Shown: positions 1 through 6,185 of the stretch, piece by piece
How the letters are laid out: each line of letters opens with the position of its first letter
Numbering within the stretch: position 1 is the stretch's first letter
Assembly: GCA_021798135.1 (NCBI GenBank)
Contig: JAJZYI010000195.1
Span: 1-6,444 of the forward strand
Origin: Actinomycetes bacterium
GTDB lineage: Bacteria > Actinomycetota > Acidimicrobiia > Acidimicrobiales > UBA8190
Length of the DNA: 6,444 nt
Reading direction: 5' to 3'
The notes under the pieces: generated by a model
What the model saw: only the letters and a program-made list of their open reading frames with translations
Told to the model about the DNA's origin: nothing
Databases searched by the model: none
Made by a program: the position numbers and the translations under genes

Positions 1-26
1 GACGGGTGCCCATCCCCGTCGTGCAC

Positions 27-100
27 GCCTCCGTAGCTCAATTGGACAGAGCGGGTGGCTTCTACCCACCAGGTTGCGGGTTCGACTCCTGCCGGGGGCA
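27..100 (+). tRNA. tRNA-Arg (anticodon TCT)
   Basis: The sequence folds into a complete cloverleaf. The acceptor stem pairs 27-33 with 93-99, with one T-G wobble at 30/96. The D stem is 36-39 with 49-52. The anticodon stem is 54-58 with 66-70, and its loop CTTCTAC (59-65) places TCT at 61-63. The T stem is 76-80 with 88-92, with the TTCGACT loop at 81-87. Position 100 is the A discriminator. TCT reads AGA arginine codons, which are rare in such GC-rich genomes. The CCA tail is not encoded (CGC follows), so it would be added after transcription. No promoter is visible in the 26 bases before it. Confidence 0.96.
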
Positions 101-545
101 CGCAGGTCCAGGTCAAAGCGGTGGCAACATCAAAGGCCGTGTCCTTCGGGCGCGATCCGGGCGCGATCCAGGTCGGCGAAGTCCCGAACCGCCCGACCGA
201 AGGCCGGTCCGGTGGCGGTGGCCCGACCGGGTGGCATGCTGGAGTGGACGGGCGCAGTAGCTCCCGGAAGTGGGCCCGGCACGCTCCGGTCGGCGAGTGG
301 CCGGGGTTCTGCGCGTCGCGCGGCGACGCAGCGCACGTCGGTGAGCACCGGCCCCAGCGGGCGGCGGAAGTGACGGCCGGCGCCGACCGTACACGCTGCT
401 CCGTCCGCGACCCGCAGCGGTGGTTCCTGGCGGGGACGGCGGTGGTGGCGGTCGTGCTCGACACGACCGTGGCGTCGCTGCCCGGCCAGATGGCGCCGGC
501 CGAAACGGTCGAGATCGACCGGGGTGCGCAGCGGGCGGCCCGGCG
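101..545. other. Region without a confident gene, tRNA to hydrolase 3' end
   Basis: I see no recognisable protein family on either strand here. The first ~35 bases after the tRNA are locally less GC-rich than the rest, including a run at 114-135 with several A's. An 11-bp sequence (GGGCGCGATCC) is directly duplicated at 148-158 and 159-169. A perfect hairpin lies at 449-469. A plus-strand frame ending at 609 has coding-like third-position bias and is listed separately at low confidence. No second copy of the tRNA 3' end, integrase or transposase was found, so there is no direct sign of an inserted element despite the tRNA boundary. Confidence 0.6.
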
Positions 546-609
546 TCAGGTGGCGGCAGCGGCCGTCACCGGTGAGCGCAGCGCCTGGCCGGCCATCGAG
601 CCCGGGTAG
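370..609 (+). CDS. Possible small protein with one hydrophobic segment (uncertain)
   Basis: This open frame from GTG 370 to TAG 607-609 gives 79 residues and matches no family I know. Residues 19-37 form one hydrophobic stretch (FLAGTAVVAVVLDTTVASL) that could be a single membrane segment. By hand count about 90% of its third positions are G or C, against roughly 77% at first and 63% at second positions, the order expected of real coding DNA in a GC-rich actinomycete. The same frame is open upstream to the tRNA with a weaker bias, so the start is uncertain; GTG 139 is another candidate. Against it: no good ribosome-binding site, no homology, and a 64-bp tail-to-tail overlap with the hydrolase gene. 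It may be a decayed gene fragment or chance. Confidence 0.2.
   Translation: MTAGADRTRCSVRDPQRWFLAGTAVVAVVLDTTVASLPGQMAPAETVEIDRGAQRAARRQVAAAAVTGERSAWPAIEPG
449..469. terminator. Perfect hairpin, possible terminator of the hydrolase gene
   Basis: CGGTCGTG (449-456) and CACGACCG (462-469) are exact inverted repeats around a 5-base loop, giving an 8-bp stem. It lies 76 bases past the hydrolase stop codon in the direction of that gene's transcription. There is no T-run after it on either strand, so it is not a classical intrinsic terminator. GC-rich actinomycetes often use hairpins without T-runs, so a termination or RNA-stabilising role is possible. It also falls inside the weak plus-strand frame and could be incidental. 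Confidence 0.3.
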
Positions 610-2216
610 GTGGCGTCGCCGAAGGCGAACACGCCGCCGTCCCGAGCGGCGAGGAGGTAGCCGCCGCCGGCGGACGACGCCATGGCGCACACCGGCGCGC
701 TGATCGGCTTGCCGCCCATCGAGCCGTGGAAGGCGGCGTCGCCGAAGGCGAAGATGCCGCCGTCGGCGGCGACGAGCCAGTAGCCGCGGCCGTCGGGGGT
801 GGCGGCCATGCCGACGACGGGCCGGGCGAGCGGCTTGCCGCCCATCGAGCCGCGGAAGGCGGCGTCGCCGAAGGCGAAGATGCCGCCGTCGGCGGCGACG
901 AGCCAGTAGCCGCGGCCGTCGGGGGTGGCGGCCATGCCGACGATCGGCGCGGACAGGGCGTGGCCGCCCATGGAGCCGAAGAAGGCGGCGTCGCCGAAGG
1001 CGAAGATGCCGCCGTCGGCGGCGACGAGCCAGTAGCCGCGGCCGTCGGGGGTGGCGGCCATGCCGACGATCGGCGCGGACAGGGCGTGGCCGCCCATGGA
1101 GCCGTGGTAGCCGGCGTCGCCGAAGGCGAAGATGCCGCCGTCTGCACCCGCGAGCCAGTACCCCCTGTGGGACGGCGCCTCTGCCACGCCGGCGATGGGG
1201 GCGGCGAGGTGCGCGCCGTGCAGCGCCCCGTAGAAGAGGGCGTTCCCCAGCGCGTACAACCCGCCGCCGCTCGACGCCAGCACCAGGCCCGGCTCACCAC
1301 CGGCGAACCATCCGTCGATCTGCTGGTCGAAGGCGGTGGCGATGATGCTGTGCCCGGCGGCGTTGGCGTGGATGTTGAGGTTGGTGCACATGAGCGTCCA
1401 GGTGCAGATGTTCGCCACGTCCTGCGGCAGCGTCCGGCCGTCGTAGGAGCCGGTCAGGGCGGTGTCGTCGGTGGCGAAGGCGTCGGCCACGTCGGCCGTG
1501 GGATAGCCGGCCGCCCCGTAGATCTGCGCCAGGTCGTTGTTGAACTGGTCGGCGAGGGGGATCGACAGCTCGGCCAGGCCCTGGCCGCTGCTGCCGGCGA
1601 GCCAGGCGGCCAGGAACGGGTCGTAGTAGTTCATGCCGAAGACCGGCACGCCGGGATCGGCCCTGGTGAGGCCCGCCAGGATCTGGGGCAGCTGGCGCTC
1701 GGCGGTGGCGATGCCCTGCTGCACGCAGGCGAGGTCGAAGGAGATCCCCGACACGCACCCGTCGACGTTGTTGGCCCCGATGTCGATGGTGACGAAGGCG
1801 ACCTGCCCCCGGTGGGCCTGCAGGAAGGCCTCGGCCTCACCGAGCTGGGAGCCGGCCGGGTAGCTGCAGGCGCCGCCGCCGTCGAGCATGGTGCCCGTGG
1901 TCGCCCCGCTGCAGCTCAGGTTCTCCAGCTGCAGGCCGGGGAAGCGGGAGAGCTCGTGCTGGTGGACGAGGTTGACGTAGCCATCGGCCGCGGGGCTGGC
2001 GCCCACCCCTGCGGCCAGGGAGTCGCCCAGGGCCAGGTAGTAGGTGGTCGCCGGGCTCCGCGGGCGGCTCGCGTGCGCACCGGCCGCTGCAGCTGCGCCG
2101 GTGCCGCTGCTCGCCCCGGCCGGGGAGCCGGCCACCATCGCCAGGACCACCGCGCCGGCTGCCGCCACCGGCAACCACCGCGCCCGCCTGCGACCTGACC
2201 GTGTGCCGAACCCCAT
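546..2216 (-). CDS. Secreted SGNH/GDSL hydrolase with C-terminal propeller-like repeats
   Basis: A 556-residue predicted exported esterase or lipase. Residues 1-35 form a signal peptide: an arginine-rich start, a hydrophobic core at about 15-30, and an AGA cleavage site before Ser36. The SGNH domain spans about 57-305. The GDSL block at 64-67 carries nucleophile Ser66, the block II glycine is in SCSGATT (Gly104), block III is GANN (147-150) with oxyanion Asn149, and the catalytic His is probably His283 in NIHAN. The usual Asp three residues before this His is absent (Leu280); Asn281 is nearby. Six cysteines (102/117, 154/164, 271/277) sit in three close pairs, fitting disulfides in an exported protein. 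Residues ~310-556 are six 42-residue repeats, perhaps a six-bladed propeller for binding. The ATG at 2216 is chosen because AGGAGG lies 8 bases upstream and the signal peptide follows directly; a longer frame from 2282 lacks both. Substrate is unknown. Confidence 0.93.
   Translation of the reverse strand: MGFGTRSGRRRARWLPVAAAGAVVLAMVAGSPAGASSGTGAAAAAGAHASRPRSPATTYYLALGDSLAAGVGASPAADGYVNLVHQHELSRFPGLQLENLSCSGATTGTMLDGGGACSYPAGSQLGEAEAFLQAHRGQVAFVTIDIGANNVDGCVSGISFDLACVQQGIATAERQLPQILAGLTRADPGVPVFGMNYYDPFLAAWLAGSSGQGLAELSIPLADQFNNDLAQIYGAAGYPTADVADAFATDDTALTGSYDGRTLPQDVANICTWTLMCTNLNIHANAAGHSIIATAFDQQIDGWFAGGEPGLVLASSGGGLYALGNALFYGALHGAHLAAPIAGVAEAPSHRGYWLAGADGGIFAFGDAGYHGSMGGHALSAPIVGMAATPDGRGYWLVAADGGIFAFGDAAFFGSMGGHALSAPIVGMAATPDGRGYWLVAADGGIFAFGDAAFRGSMGGKPLARPVVGMAATPDGRGYWLVAADGGIFAFGDAAFHGSMGGKPISAPVCAMASSAGGGYLLAARDGGVFAFGDATYPGSMAGQALRSPVTAAAAT
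549..1163 (-). repeat. Tandem 126-bp coding repeats (42-residue propeller-like units)
   Basis: Within the hydrolase gene, units of exactly 126 bp begin at 1163, 1037, 911, 785 and about 659 on the minus strand, preceded by one diverged unit (roughly 1164-1289). The protein consensus is GYWLVAADGGIFAFGDA, then a short FxGSMGG stretch, then a PIVGMAATPDGR ending. An 89-bp core is identical in three units (729-817, 855-943, 981-1069). Two neighbouring units are identical over 124 bp (855-978 and 981-1104). The outer units have diverged. Such repeats are known to me from extracellular proteins of Acidimicrobiia-type actinobacteria; their propeller fold is inference from length, number and glycine/aromatic pattern. 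Confidence 0.92.
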
Positions 2217-2224
2217 GCGAGCCC

Positions 2225-2230
2225 CCTCCT
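2225..2230 (-). promoter_or_regulatory. Ribosome-binding site of the hydrolase gene
   Basis: On the minus strand this reads AGGAGG, a full anti-16S match, with 8 bases to the ATG at 2216. It fixes the start of the hydrolase at the methionine just before the signal peptide. It is the clearest Shine-Dalgarno sequence in the window; the other genes lack one this strong. Confidence 0.88.
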
Positions 2231-2282
2231 GGTTCCGGCGAGCACCACGCTGTCGGTGGGGCCCCGCCCGGCGCACCAGCAT

Positions 2283-2345
2283 GGCGCGCCCGGAGGGCGG
2301 GTGGCGGCGCGGCGCGCCCGGAGGGCGGGTGGCGGCGCGGCGCGC
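2283..2345. repeat. 28-bp tandem repeat between MFS transporter and hydrolase
   Basis: Two exact 28-bp copies (2283-2310 and 2311-2338) are followed by the first 7 bases of a third, which stops at the MFS stop codon (2346-2348). Each copy begins with the palindrome GGCGCGCC. The array lies 66-128 bases before the hydrolase start codon, so it is in the 5' region of that gene and immediately 3' of the MFS gene. It could be a slippage-prone array, a repeated protein-binding site, or part of a terminator. I see no clear -10 or -35 box in the rest of this 129-bp gap. Confidence 0.9.
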
Positions 2346-3569
2346 TCACCCGGGCCGTGCCCCCGCCTGCCCGACCCTCCACAGGGGCAGGAACGCCAGG
2401 GCGGCGACGGCCTGGACGGCGACGGTGAAGACGATGGCGTCGTCGACCGAGACGTCGTAGAAGACGCCGATGAGCGCCGAGCCGGCCAGCCAGGCCAGCC
2501 CGTAGACGGCGGTGAAGGTGCCGTACCCGACGCCGCGCCGCTCCGGCGGCACCAGGTCGGCCACCGCGGCGCGCATGGTGGACTCGTGGACGCCCATCAC
2601 CGTCCCCCACAGGGCGGCGCCGATCCATACCAGCGGCACCGAGGTCGAGAACGACAGGAACGGCACCGCCGCCCCCAGGACCGGCAGCGCCACCAGCCCG
2701 CGCAGGCTCCACCGGTCGTAGACCCGGCCCGACAGGAGGGCGCCCAGTGCGGCGGCGCCCATGGCCAGTGCGTAGAGCACCGGGATGACGGGTGTGGAGA
2801 CGACGTGGCCGCGCTCGAGGTGGTAGGCGAGCACGGCGAAGGTCGAGAACCCGGCCAGGGTCGCGGCGCTGAAGGCGGCGTACTGCCAGTAGCGCCGGCT
2901 GAACCCCCGCAGCGACACCGTGCGGGTCTGGTCGGGCCGGACCGCAGGGTCGTAGGCGGACGGCTCCGGGACGCGGTGGCGCAGGTAGGCGAGCACACCC
3001 AGGGCGGCCAGCCCGGGCACGGCGAGCACGGCGAACGCCGCTCGGAAGCCGTGGTGGGCCGCGAGCACCGCCGCCACGACCAGCGGGCCGACCAGGGCCC
3101 CCGACTGGTCGAGGGCCTCGTGCACGGCGAACGCCCAGCCCCGGCCCGTCTCGGTGCTCGCCTCGGCGAGCATGGTGTCACGCGCCGGGGTGCGCACGGC
3201 CTTGCCGAAACGCTCCGCCACCACCAGCAGGCAGGCGAGCGCCAGCGGGCCGCCCACCCCGAGCAGCGGCACCGACACGACGGTGATGGCGTAGCCGGTG
3301 ATCGAGATGGCCCAGTGCCGGCCGCTGCGATCCGACCAGCGGCCGGTCACCAGCCGGAACACCAGGGCCACCGCCTCCCCGAAGCCGGTGATGGCGCCCA
3401 CCAGCGCCGCGGAGGCCCCGAAGGTCGCCAGGTACGGACCGACGATGCTGCGGGCGCCCTCGTACACGAAGTCGGCGAGGCCGCTGACCACCCCGAAGAC
3501 CAGCACGAAGCGCAGCGGGCGCAGCCGGTTCGGTCCCCATGCCCGCCGGCCGCCGTCGCGTTCGCTCAC
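2346..3569 (-). CDS. MFS transporter, probable drug/H+ antiporter-like efflux protein
   Basis: A 407-residue integral membrane protein, the usual length of a 12-helix major facilitator. Hydrophobic segments run from about 19-37 through about 375-397, with a polar central loop near 197-228. Motif A follows helix 2 (GRWSDRSGRH, 76-85), with a partial repeat after helix 8 (GRVYDRWSLRG, 281-291). ERFGKAVRTPARD (119-131) is a conserved cytoplasmic stretch in this branch. GALVGP (157-162) in helix 5 matches the GxxxGP core of antiporter motif C, which favours proton-coupled export. Substrate cannot be read from sequence. The start is GTG 3569; an in-frame TAG lies five codons upstream, so no longer form is possible. 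The ribosome-binding site is weak. It follows the other MFS gene by 144 bp and precedes the hydrolase by 129 bp, so co-transcription is possible but unproven. Confidence 0.93.
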   Translation of the reverse strand: MSERDGGRRAWGPNRLRPLRFVLVFGVVSGLADFVYEGARSIVGPYLATFGASAALVGAITGFGEAVALVFRLVTGRWSDRSGRHWAISITGYAITVVSVPLLGVGGPLALACLLVVAERFGKAVRTPARDTMLAEASTETGRGWAFAVHEALDQSGALVGPLVVAAVLAAHHGFRAAFAVLAVPGLAALGVLAYLRHRVPEPSAYDPAVRPDQTRTVSLRGFSRRYWQYAAFSAATLAGFSTFAVLAYHLERGHVVSTPVIPVLYALAMGAAALGALLSGRVYDRWSLRGLVALPVLGAAVPFLSFSTSVPLVWIGAALWGTVMGVHESTMRAAVADLVPPERRGVGYGTFTAVYGLAWLAGSALIGVFYDVSVDDAIVFTVAVQAVAALAFLPLWRVGQAGARPG

Positions 3570-3664
3570 GGCCTCTGCCTACCGCACGGCGACGCCTTCC
3601 GGCCACGGCGTCGACCATCGCCGCGCTCCCGCCGAGGAGGCTCCCGTGGGGTGGTCAGGGGGCT

Positions 3665-3684
3665 CCCGGGGCGTGCCGCCCGGG
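3665..3684. terminator. GC-rich hairpin between the two MFS genes (weak)
   Basis: CCCGGG at 3665-3670 and CCCGGG at 3679-3684 are inverted repeats; the stem extends inward by a CG/CG pair with one bulged base, leaving a very small loop. It sits 29 bases beyond the stop codon of the upstream MFS gene in its transcription direction. No T-run follows. It could end or attenuate transcription of 3714-5228, but GC-rich DNA forms such stems by chance. The rest of the 144-bp gap shows no convincing promoter. Confidence 0.25.
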
Positions 3685-3713
3685 GGCGCAGGGGGCGAGC
3701 GCCTACGGCGAGG

Positions 3714-5228
3714 TCACGGCGCCGTCTGGCGCCGGCGGAGGAGCCGGGCCGCCAGCACCATCGTCACCGCCCCCACCGCGGCCAGCGCCGCGCACATCGC
3801 CCACGCGTCGCCGTACCCGGCGTGGTCGGCGAGCAGGCCGAAGGCCAGCGGGCCGGCCATGCCGCCCAGGTACGTCCCGACCTGGGTGATGCCGGTGGCG
3901 CGTGCCGGAGCGTGGGGATGGGCGCGGACGACGGCCAGGTTGAACAGGCCGTTGAACCCCCAGCCGGCGCCGAACGCGACGACCACGCCCGGCACGAGCA
4001 GCACCGAGCGCCCGCTGGCCAGCGCCAGGTAGCCGGCGATGCCGACGGCCAGCAGCGCGGCGACGGTGGCCAGGTGGCGCTGGGCCGGCGGCACGCGGCG
4101 CCGACCGGGCCGGTCGGCCTGCCAGCCGAACCCGACGCGCGCGCTCAGGCCGACGGCGCTGCCGAGCGCCGCGAGCAGCCCGGCGAGTGCCGGCCTGACC
4201 CCGTGCGCCACCGCGCTCGGCACCACGAACGACCCCATGGCGTTGGCGGCGGCCACCGCCGCGCCCATGCCGGCGGCCAGGACCGCCAGCGGCAGCGGGT
4301 CGAGCCCCGGCCGCCTCGCCAGCGACGCTGCTCGGACCTGGTGCGGTGCCGTGGCTGCCGGCACGCCCGCTCGGACCTGGTGCGGCGCCGCTCCCTCCGG
4401 CACGCCCGCTCGGACCTGGTGCGGCGCCGTGGCTGCCGGCACGCCCGCTCGGACCTGGTGCCGCGCCGCTCCCGCCGGCGACGCCGACCGCCCGGTGCCG
4501 GCCCGCCGGTCTGCGGGTGCCAGGCCGAGGCGGCCGGTGGCTCGCCGCAGGGCGAGCCCCACCAGGGCCACCAGCACCGCCCCGGCGACGAAGCCGGACC
4601 GCCAGCCGGCGGTGAGGGCGAGGGCCGGGACGGCCAGGCCCGACAGCAGGGTCGCCGTCGGGATGCCCGCCTGCTTGATGCCGAAGGCCAGGCCCTGGCG
4701 ACCGTCGCGGACCGCCCGCGACAGCAGGAGGTTCACCGACGGCTGCATGGCGCCGTTCGCCAGGCCGCCCACGACGAGGCCGGCGGCCAGCGTGGGGAGC
4801 GAGCGGGCGAAGGCCGCCACGGCGAGCAGGCTGGCCAGGGCCAGCAGTGACGCCAGCCGCATGACCCTGAGCGCGCCGAGGCGCTCCGCCGCCGCTCCGG
4901 AGCCGACCGAGCACAGCGCCGAGGCGCCGAAGAAGGCGGCGACGGCTGCGCCGATGTCCGTGGCGCCGAGGTGGAGGGCGTGGCGGATCTGCACGGAGAG
5001 CGCCCCCGCCAGGAAGACCGGGAGGACCCCGGTCGTCGCCGCCGCGATCGACAGCGCCACGACGGCCGCCGATCGCTCCGGCTCGGGGCTGCCCGGTGCG
5101 GCGCCGGGTGCGGCGGGCTGTCCCGCCGGGCTCGACCCGGGTGGTGCCGCCGGGGCTCCCGGCGCGCCGGCGGGCGCGGCGGGCCGTGCCGCCGGGGACG
5201 GGGCGTGTGGCGGCGGGGCCGGCGGCAC
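3714..5228 (-). CDS. MFS transporter with proline-rich N-terminus and repeat loop
   Basis: A 504-residue predicted 12-helix major facilitator, about 100 residues longer than usual. The extra length is in two places. Residues 1-52 are a Pro/Ala/Gly-rich, probably disordered cytoplasmic leader. The central loop between helix 6 (~209-228) and helix 7 (~312-335) is enlarged and holds four copies of a 13-residue HQVRAGVP repeat (about 251-302). A degenerate motif A is visible at SGAAAERLGALRVMR (110-124). FGIKQAGIPTATLL (182-195) and NGLFNLAVV (426-434) look like conserved core helices. Substrate and direction are unknown; it is not closely similar to the neighbouring MFS protein. The start is the only in-frame start after an upstream TGA (5271-5273) and before helix 1; it is a GTG without a clear ribosome-binding site. 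Starting inside the Pro-rich leader is unlikely but cannot be excluded. Confidence 0.9.
   Translation of the reverse strand: MPPAPPPHAPSPAARPAAPAGAPGAPAAPPGSSPAGQPAAPGAAPGSPEPERSAAVVALSIAAATTGVLPVFLAGALSVQIRHALHLGATDIGAAVAAFFGASALCSVGSGAAAERLGALRVMRLASLLALASLLAVAAFARSLPTLAAGLVVGGLANGAMQPSVNLLLSRAVRDGRQGLAFGIKQAGIPTATLLSGLAVPALALTAGWRSGFVAGAVLVALVGLALRRATGRLGLAPADRRAGTGRSASPAGAARHQVRAGVPAATAPHQVRAGVPEGAAPHQVRAGVPAATAPHQVRAASLARRPGLDPLPLAVLAAGMGAAVAAANAMGSFVVPSAVAHGVRPALAGLLAALGSAVGLSARVGFGWQADRPGRRRVPPAQRHLATVAALLAVGIAGYLALASGRSVLLVPGVVVAFGAGWGFNGLFNLAVVRAHPHAPARATGITQVGTYLGGMAGPLAFGLLADHAGYGDAWAMCAALAAVGAVTMVLAARLLRRRQTAP
4330..4479. repeat. 39-bp minisatellite (four copies) inside an MFS gene
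   Basis: GCTCGGACCTGGTG recurs at 4330, 4369, 4408 and 4447, an exact 39-bp period equal to 13 codons, so copy-number change would keep the frame. Copies alternate: the first and third spacers carry GTGGCTGCC and differ at one base, while the second and fourth carry GCTCCCTCC or GCTCCCGCC. This suggests a 78-bp pair was duplicated. The array encodes residues ~251-300, in the predicted cytoplasmic loop joining the two halves of the transporter. Confidence 0.93.
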
Positions 5229-5259
5229 CGGCTGGTCGGGAGGCGTGGGCGTGCCACCG

Positions 5260-5265
5260 AGGTTA
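5260..5265 (-). promoter_or_regulatory. Possible -10 box for the repeat-loop MFS gene
   Basis: On the minus strand this reads TAACCT, which fits the actinobacterial -10 pattern TANNNT and lies in the one less GC-rich patch of the divergent gap. A start point about 7 bases downstream would give a leader of about 25 bases before GTG 5228. No TTGACA-like -35 is visible at the right spacing, so this is a weak call. Confidence 0.3.
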
Positions 5266-5312
5266 TGGCGTCACGCAGGGTGCCGAGAGCGTCGGCGCCG
5301 GAACGGCCTGCG

Positions 5313-5318
5313 TAGACT
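5313..5318 (+). promoter_or_regulatory. Likely -10 box of the ParA gene, leaderless arrangement
   Basis: TAGACT matches TANNNT and ends 6 bases before the GTG at 5325. In actinobacteria this spacing typically places the transcription start on the first base of the start codon, producing a leaderless mRNA. This agrees with the absence of any Shine-Dalgarno sequence before the ParA start. No clear -35 is seen about 17 bases upstream (CGTCGG). Confidence 0.5.
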
Positions 5319-5324
5319 GCCGGC

Positions 5325-6185
5325 GTGGCCCAGGTGGTGGCGGTGGCGAACCAGAAGGGCGGGGTGGCGAAGACCACGACGGTCCACTCGCTCGGCTTCG
5401 CGCTGGCCGAGCGGGGCCGGCGGGTGCTCCTGGTCGATCTCGACCCGCAGGCCTGCCTGACGTTCTCGCTCGGGTTCGACCCCGACGGGCTCGACCGGTC
5501 GGTGCACGACTGCTTCGTCCGCAGGGCGAAGGCCGCCGACGTGCGCCGCGAGGTGCCCGGGGTGGACGGGCTGTCGGTGCTGCCGGCCACCATCGACCTC
5601 GCCGGCTCGGAGGTGCACCTCCTGACGCGGACCGGGCGCGAGCACGCGCTGGCACGGGCGCTCGCCCCCCTGCTCCCCGACGTCGACGTCGTGCTGGTCG
5701 ACTGCCCGCCCTCGCTCGGCGTGCTCACCATCAACGGGCTGACGGCGGCGTCCGAGGTCCTGGTGCCGCTGCAGTGCGAGGCGCTGAGCCACCGCGGCGT
5801 CGGCCAGCTGCTCGACACGATCGCCGACGTCCGCATGTTCGCCAACGAGCGCCTCGCCGTGCGCGGCGTCGTGGCCACCATGTTCGACGAGCGCACCCGG
5901 CACGGTCGCGAGATCCTGGCCGCCGTCGAGGAGCGCTACGGCCTGGCGGTCCTGGAGCCCCCGGTCCGCAAGTCGGTGCGGTTCGCGGAGGCACCCGCCC
6001 GCGGCCGGTGCATCCTGCAGCACGCCCCCCGCTCCGCGGGCGCCGAGGCCTACCGCGCCCTCGCGGCGGCGCTCGACCGGGCGTGGACCCTCCTGGCGGC
6101 AGCGCCGCCGAGACGGCGGGCGGGGGACGCCGGTGGCAGCGGCGCCGGCGGTGCCGGTGCCCGTGGCGGCGGCACCCGTGGCTGA
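5325..6185 (+). CDS. ParA/Soj-family ATPase (orphan, no ParB alongside)
   Basis: A 286-residue P-loop ATPase of the ParA/MinD group, which binds ATP and DNA and drives partition or positioning of DNA or protein cargo in the cytoplasm. The deviant Walker A is KGGVAKTTT (11-19), with signature Lys11 and catalytic Lys16; Ala15 replaces the more common Gly. Walker A' is VLLVDLDPQ (34-42) and Walker B is VVLVDCPPS (122-130). The LVPLQCEALSHRGVGQL segment (146-162) is typical of Soj. Residues ~260-286 are a Gly/Ala/Arg-rich tail beyond the family fold. GTG 5325 begins right at the conserved N-terminus (MAQVVAVANQKGG), and a TAGACT box lies just upstream, implying leaderless translation. The next gene overlaps its stop codon. 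The lack of a parB gene downstream argues against the main chromosomal ParAB operon; a positioning role for another cargo is equally possible. Confidence 0.95.
   Translation: MAQVVAVANQKGGVAKTTTVHSLGFALAERGRRVLLVDLDPQACLTFSLGFDPDGLDRSVHDCFVRRAKAADVRREVPGVDGLSVLPATIDLAGSEVHLLTRTGREHALARALAPLLPDVDVVLVDCPPSLGVLTINGLTAASEVLVPLQCEALSHRGVGQLLDTIADVRMFANERLAVRGVVATMFDERTRHGREILAAVEERYGLAVLEPPVRKSVRFAEAPARGRCILQHAPRSAGAEAYRALAAALDRAWTLLAAAPPRRRAGDAGGSGAGGAGARGGGTRG

Noticed and set aside
1..20. Inverted repeat GACGGG/CCCGTC with an 8-base loop at the left edge
   Set aside because: It may be the terminator of an upstream gene, but that gene is outside the window, there is no T-run, and a 6-bp GC stem is easily found by chance here.
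726..2198. 490-codon plus-strand open frame opposite the hydrolase
   Set aside because: Its repeats simply mirror the 126-bp hydrolase repeats on the other strand; no domain, start signal or plausible composition.
2217..2282. Longer hydrolase start at 2282
   Set aside because: The extra 22 residues are Arg-rich and would precede the signal peptide; AGGAGG sits correctly before the ATG at 2216 instead.
4330..4479. Regular 39-bp repeats read as a CRISPR array
   Set aside because: The whole unit repeats with no unique spacers, the period is a multiple of three, and it lies in frame inside a transporter gene.
2256..4850. 864-codon plus-strand open frame across both MFS genes
   Set aside because: It is antisense to two clear membrane proteins, is His/Arg/Gln/Gly-rich with no family signature, and is a common artefact where stop codons are scarce in GC-rich DNA.
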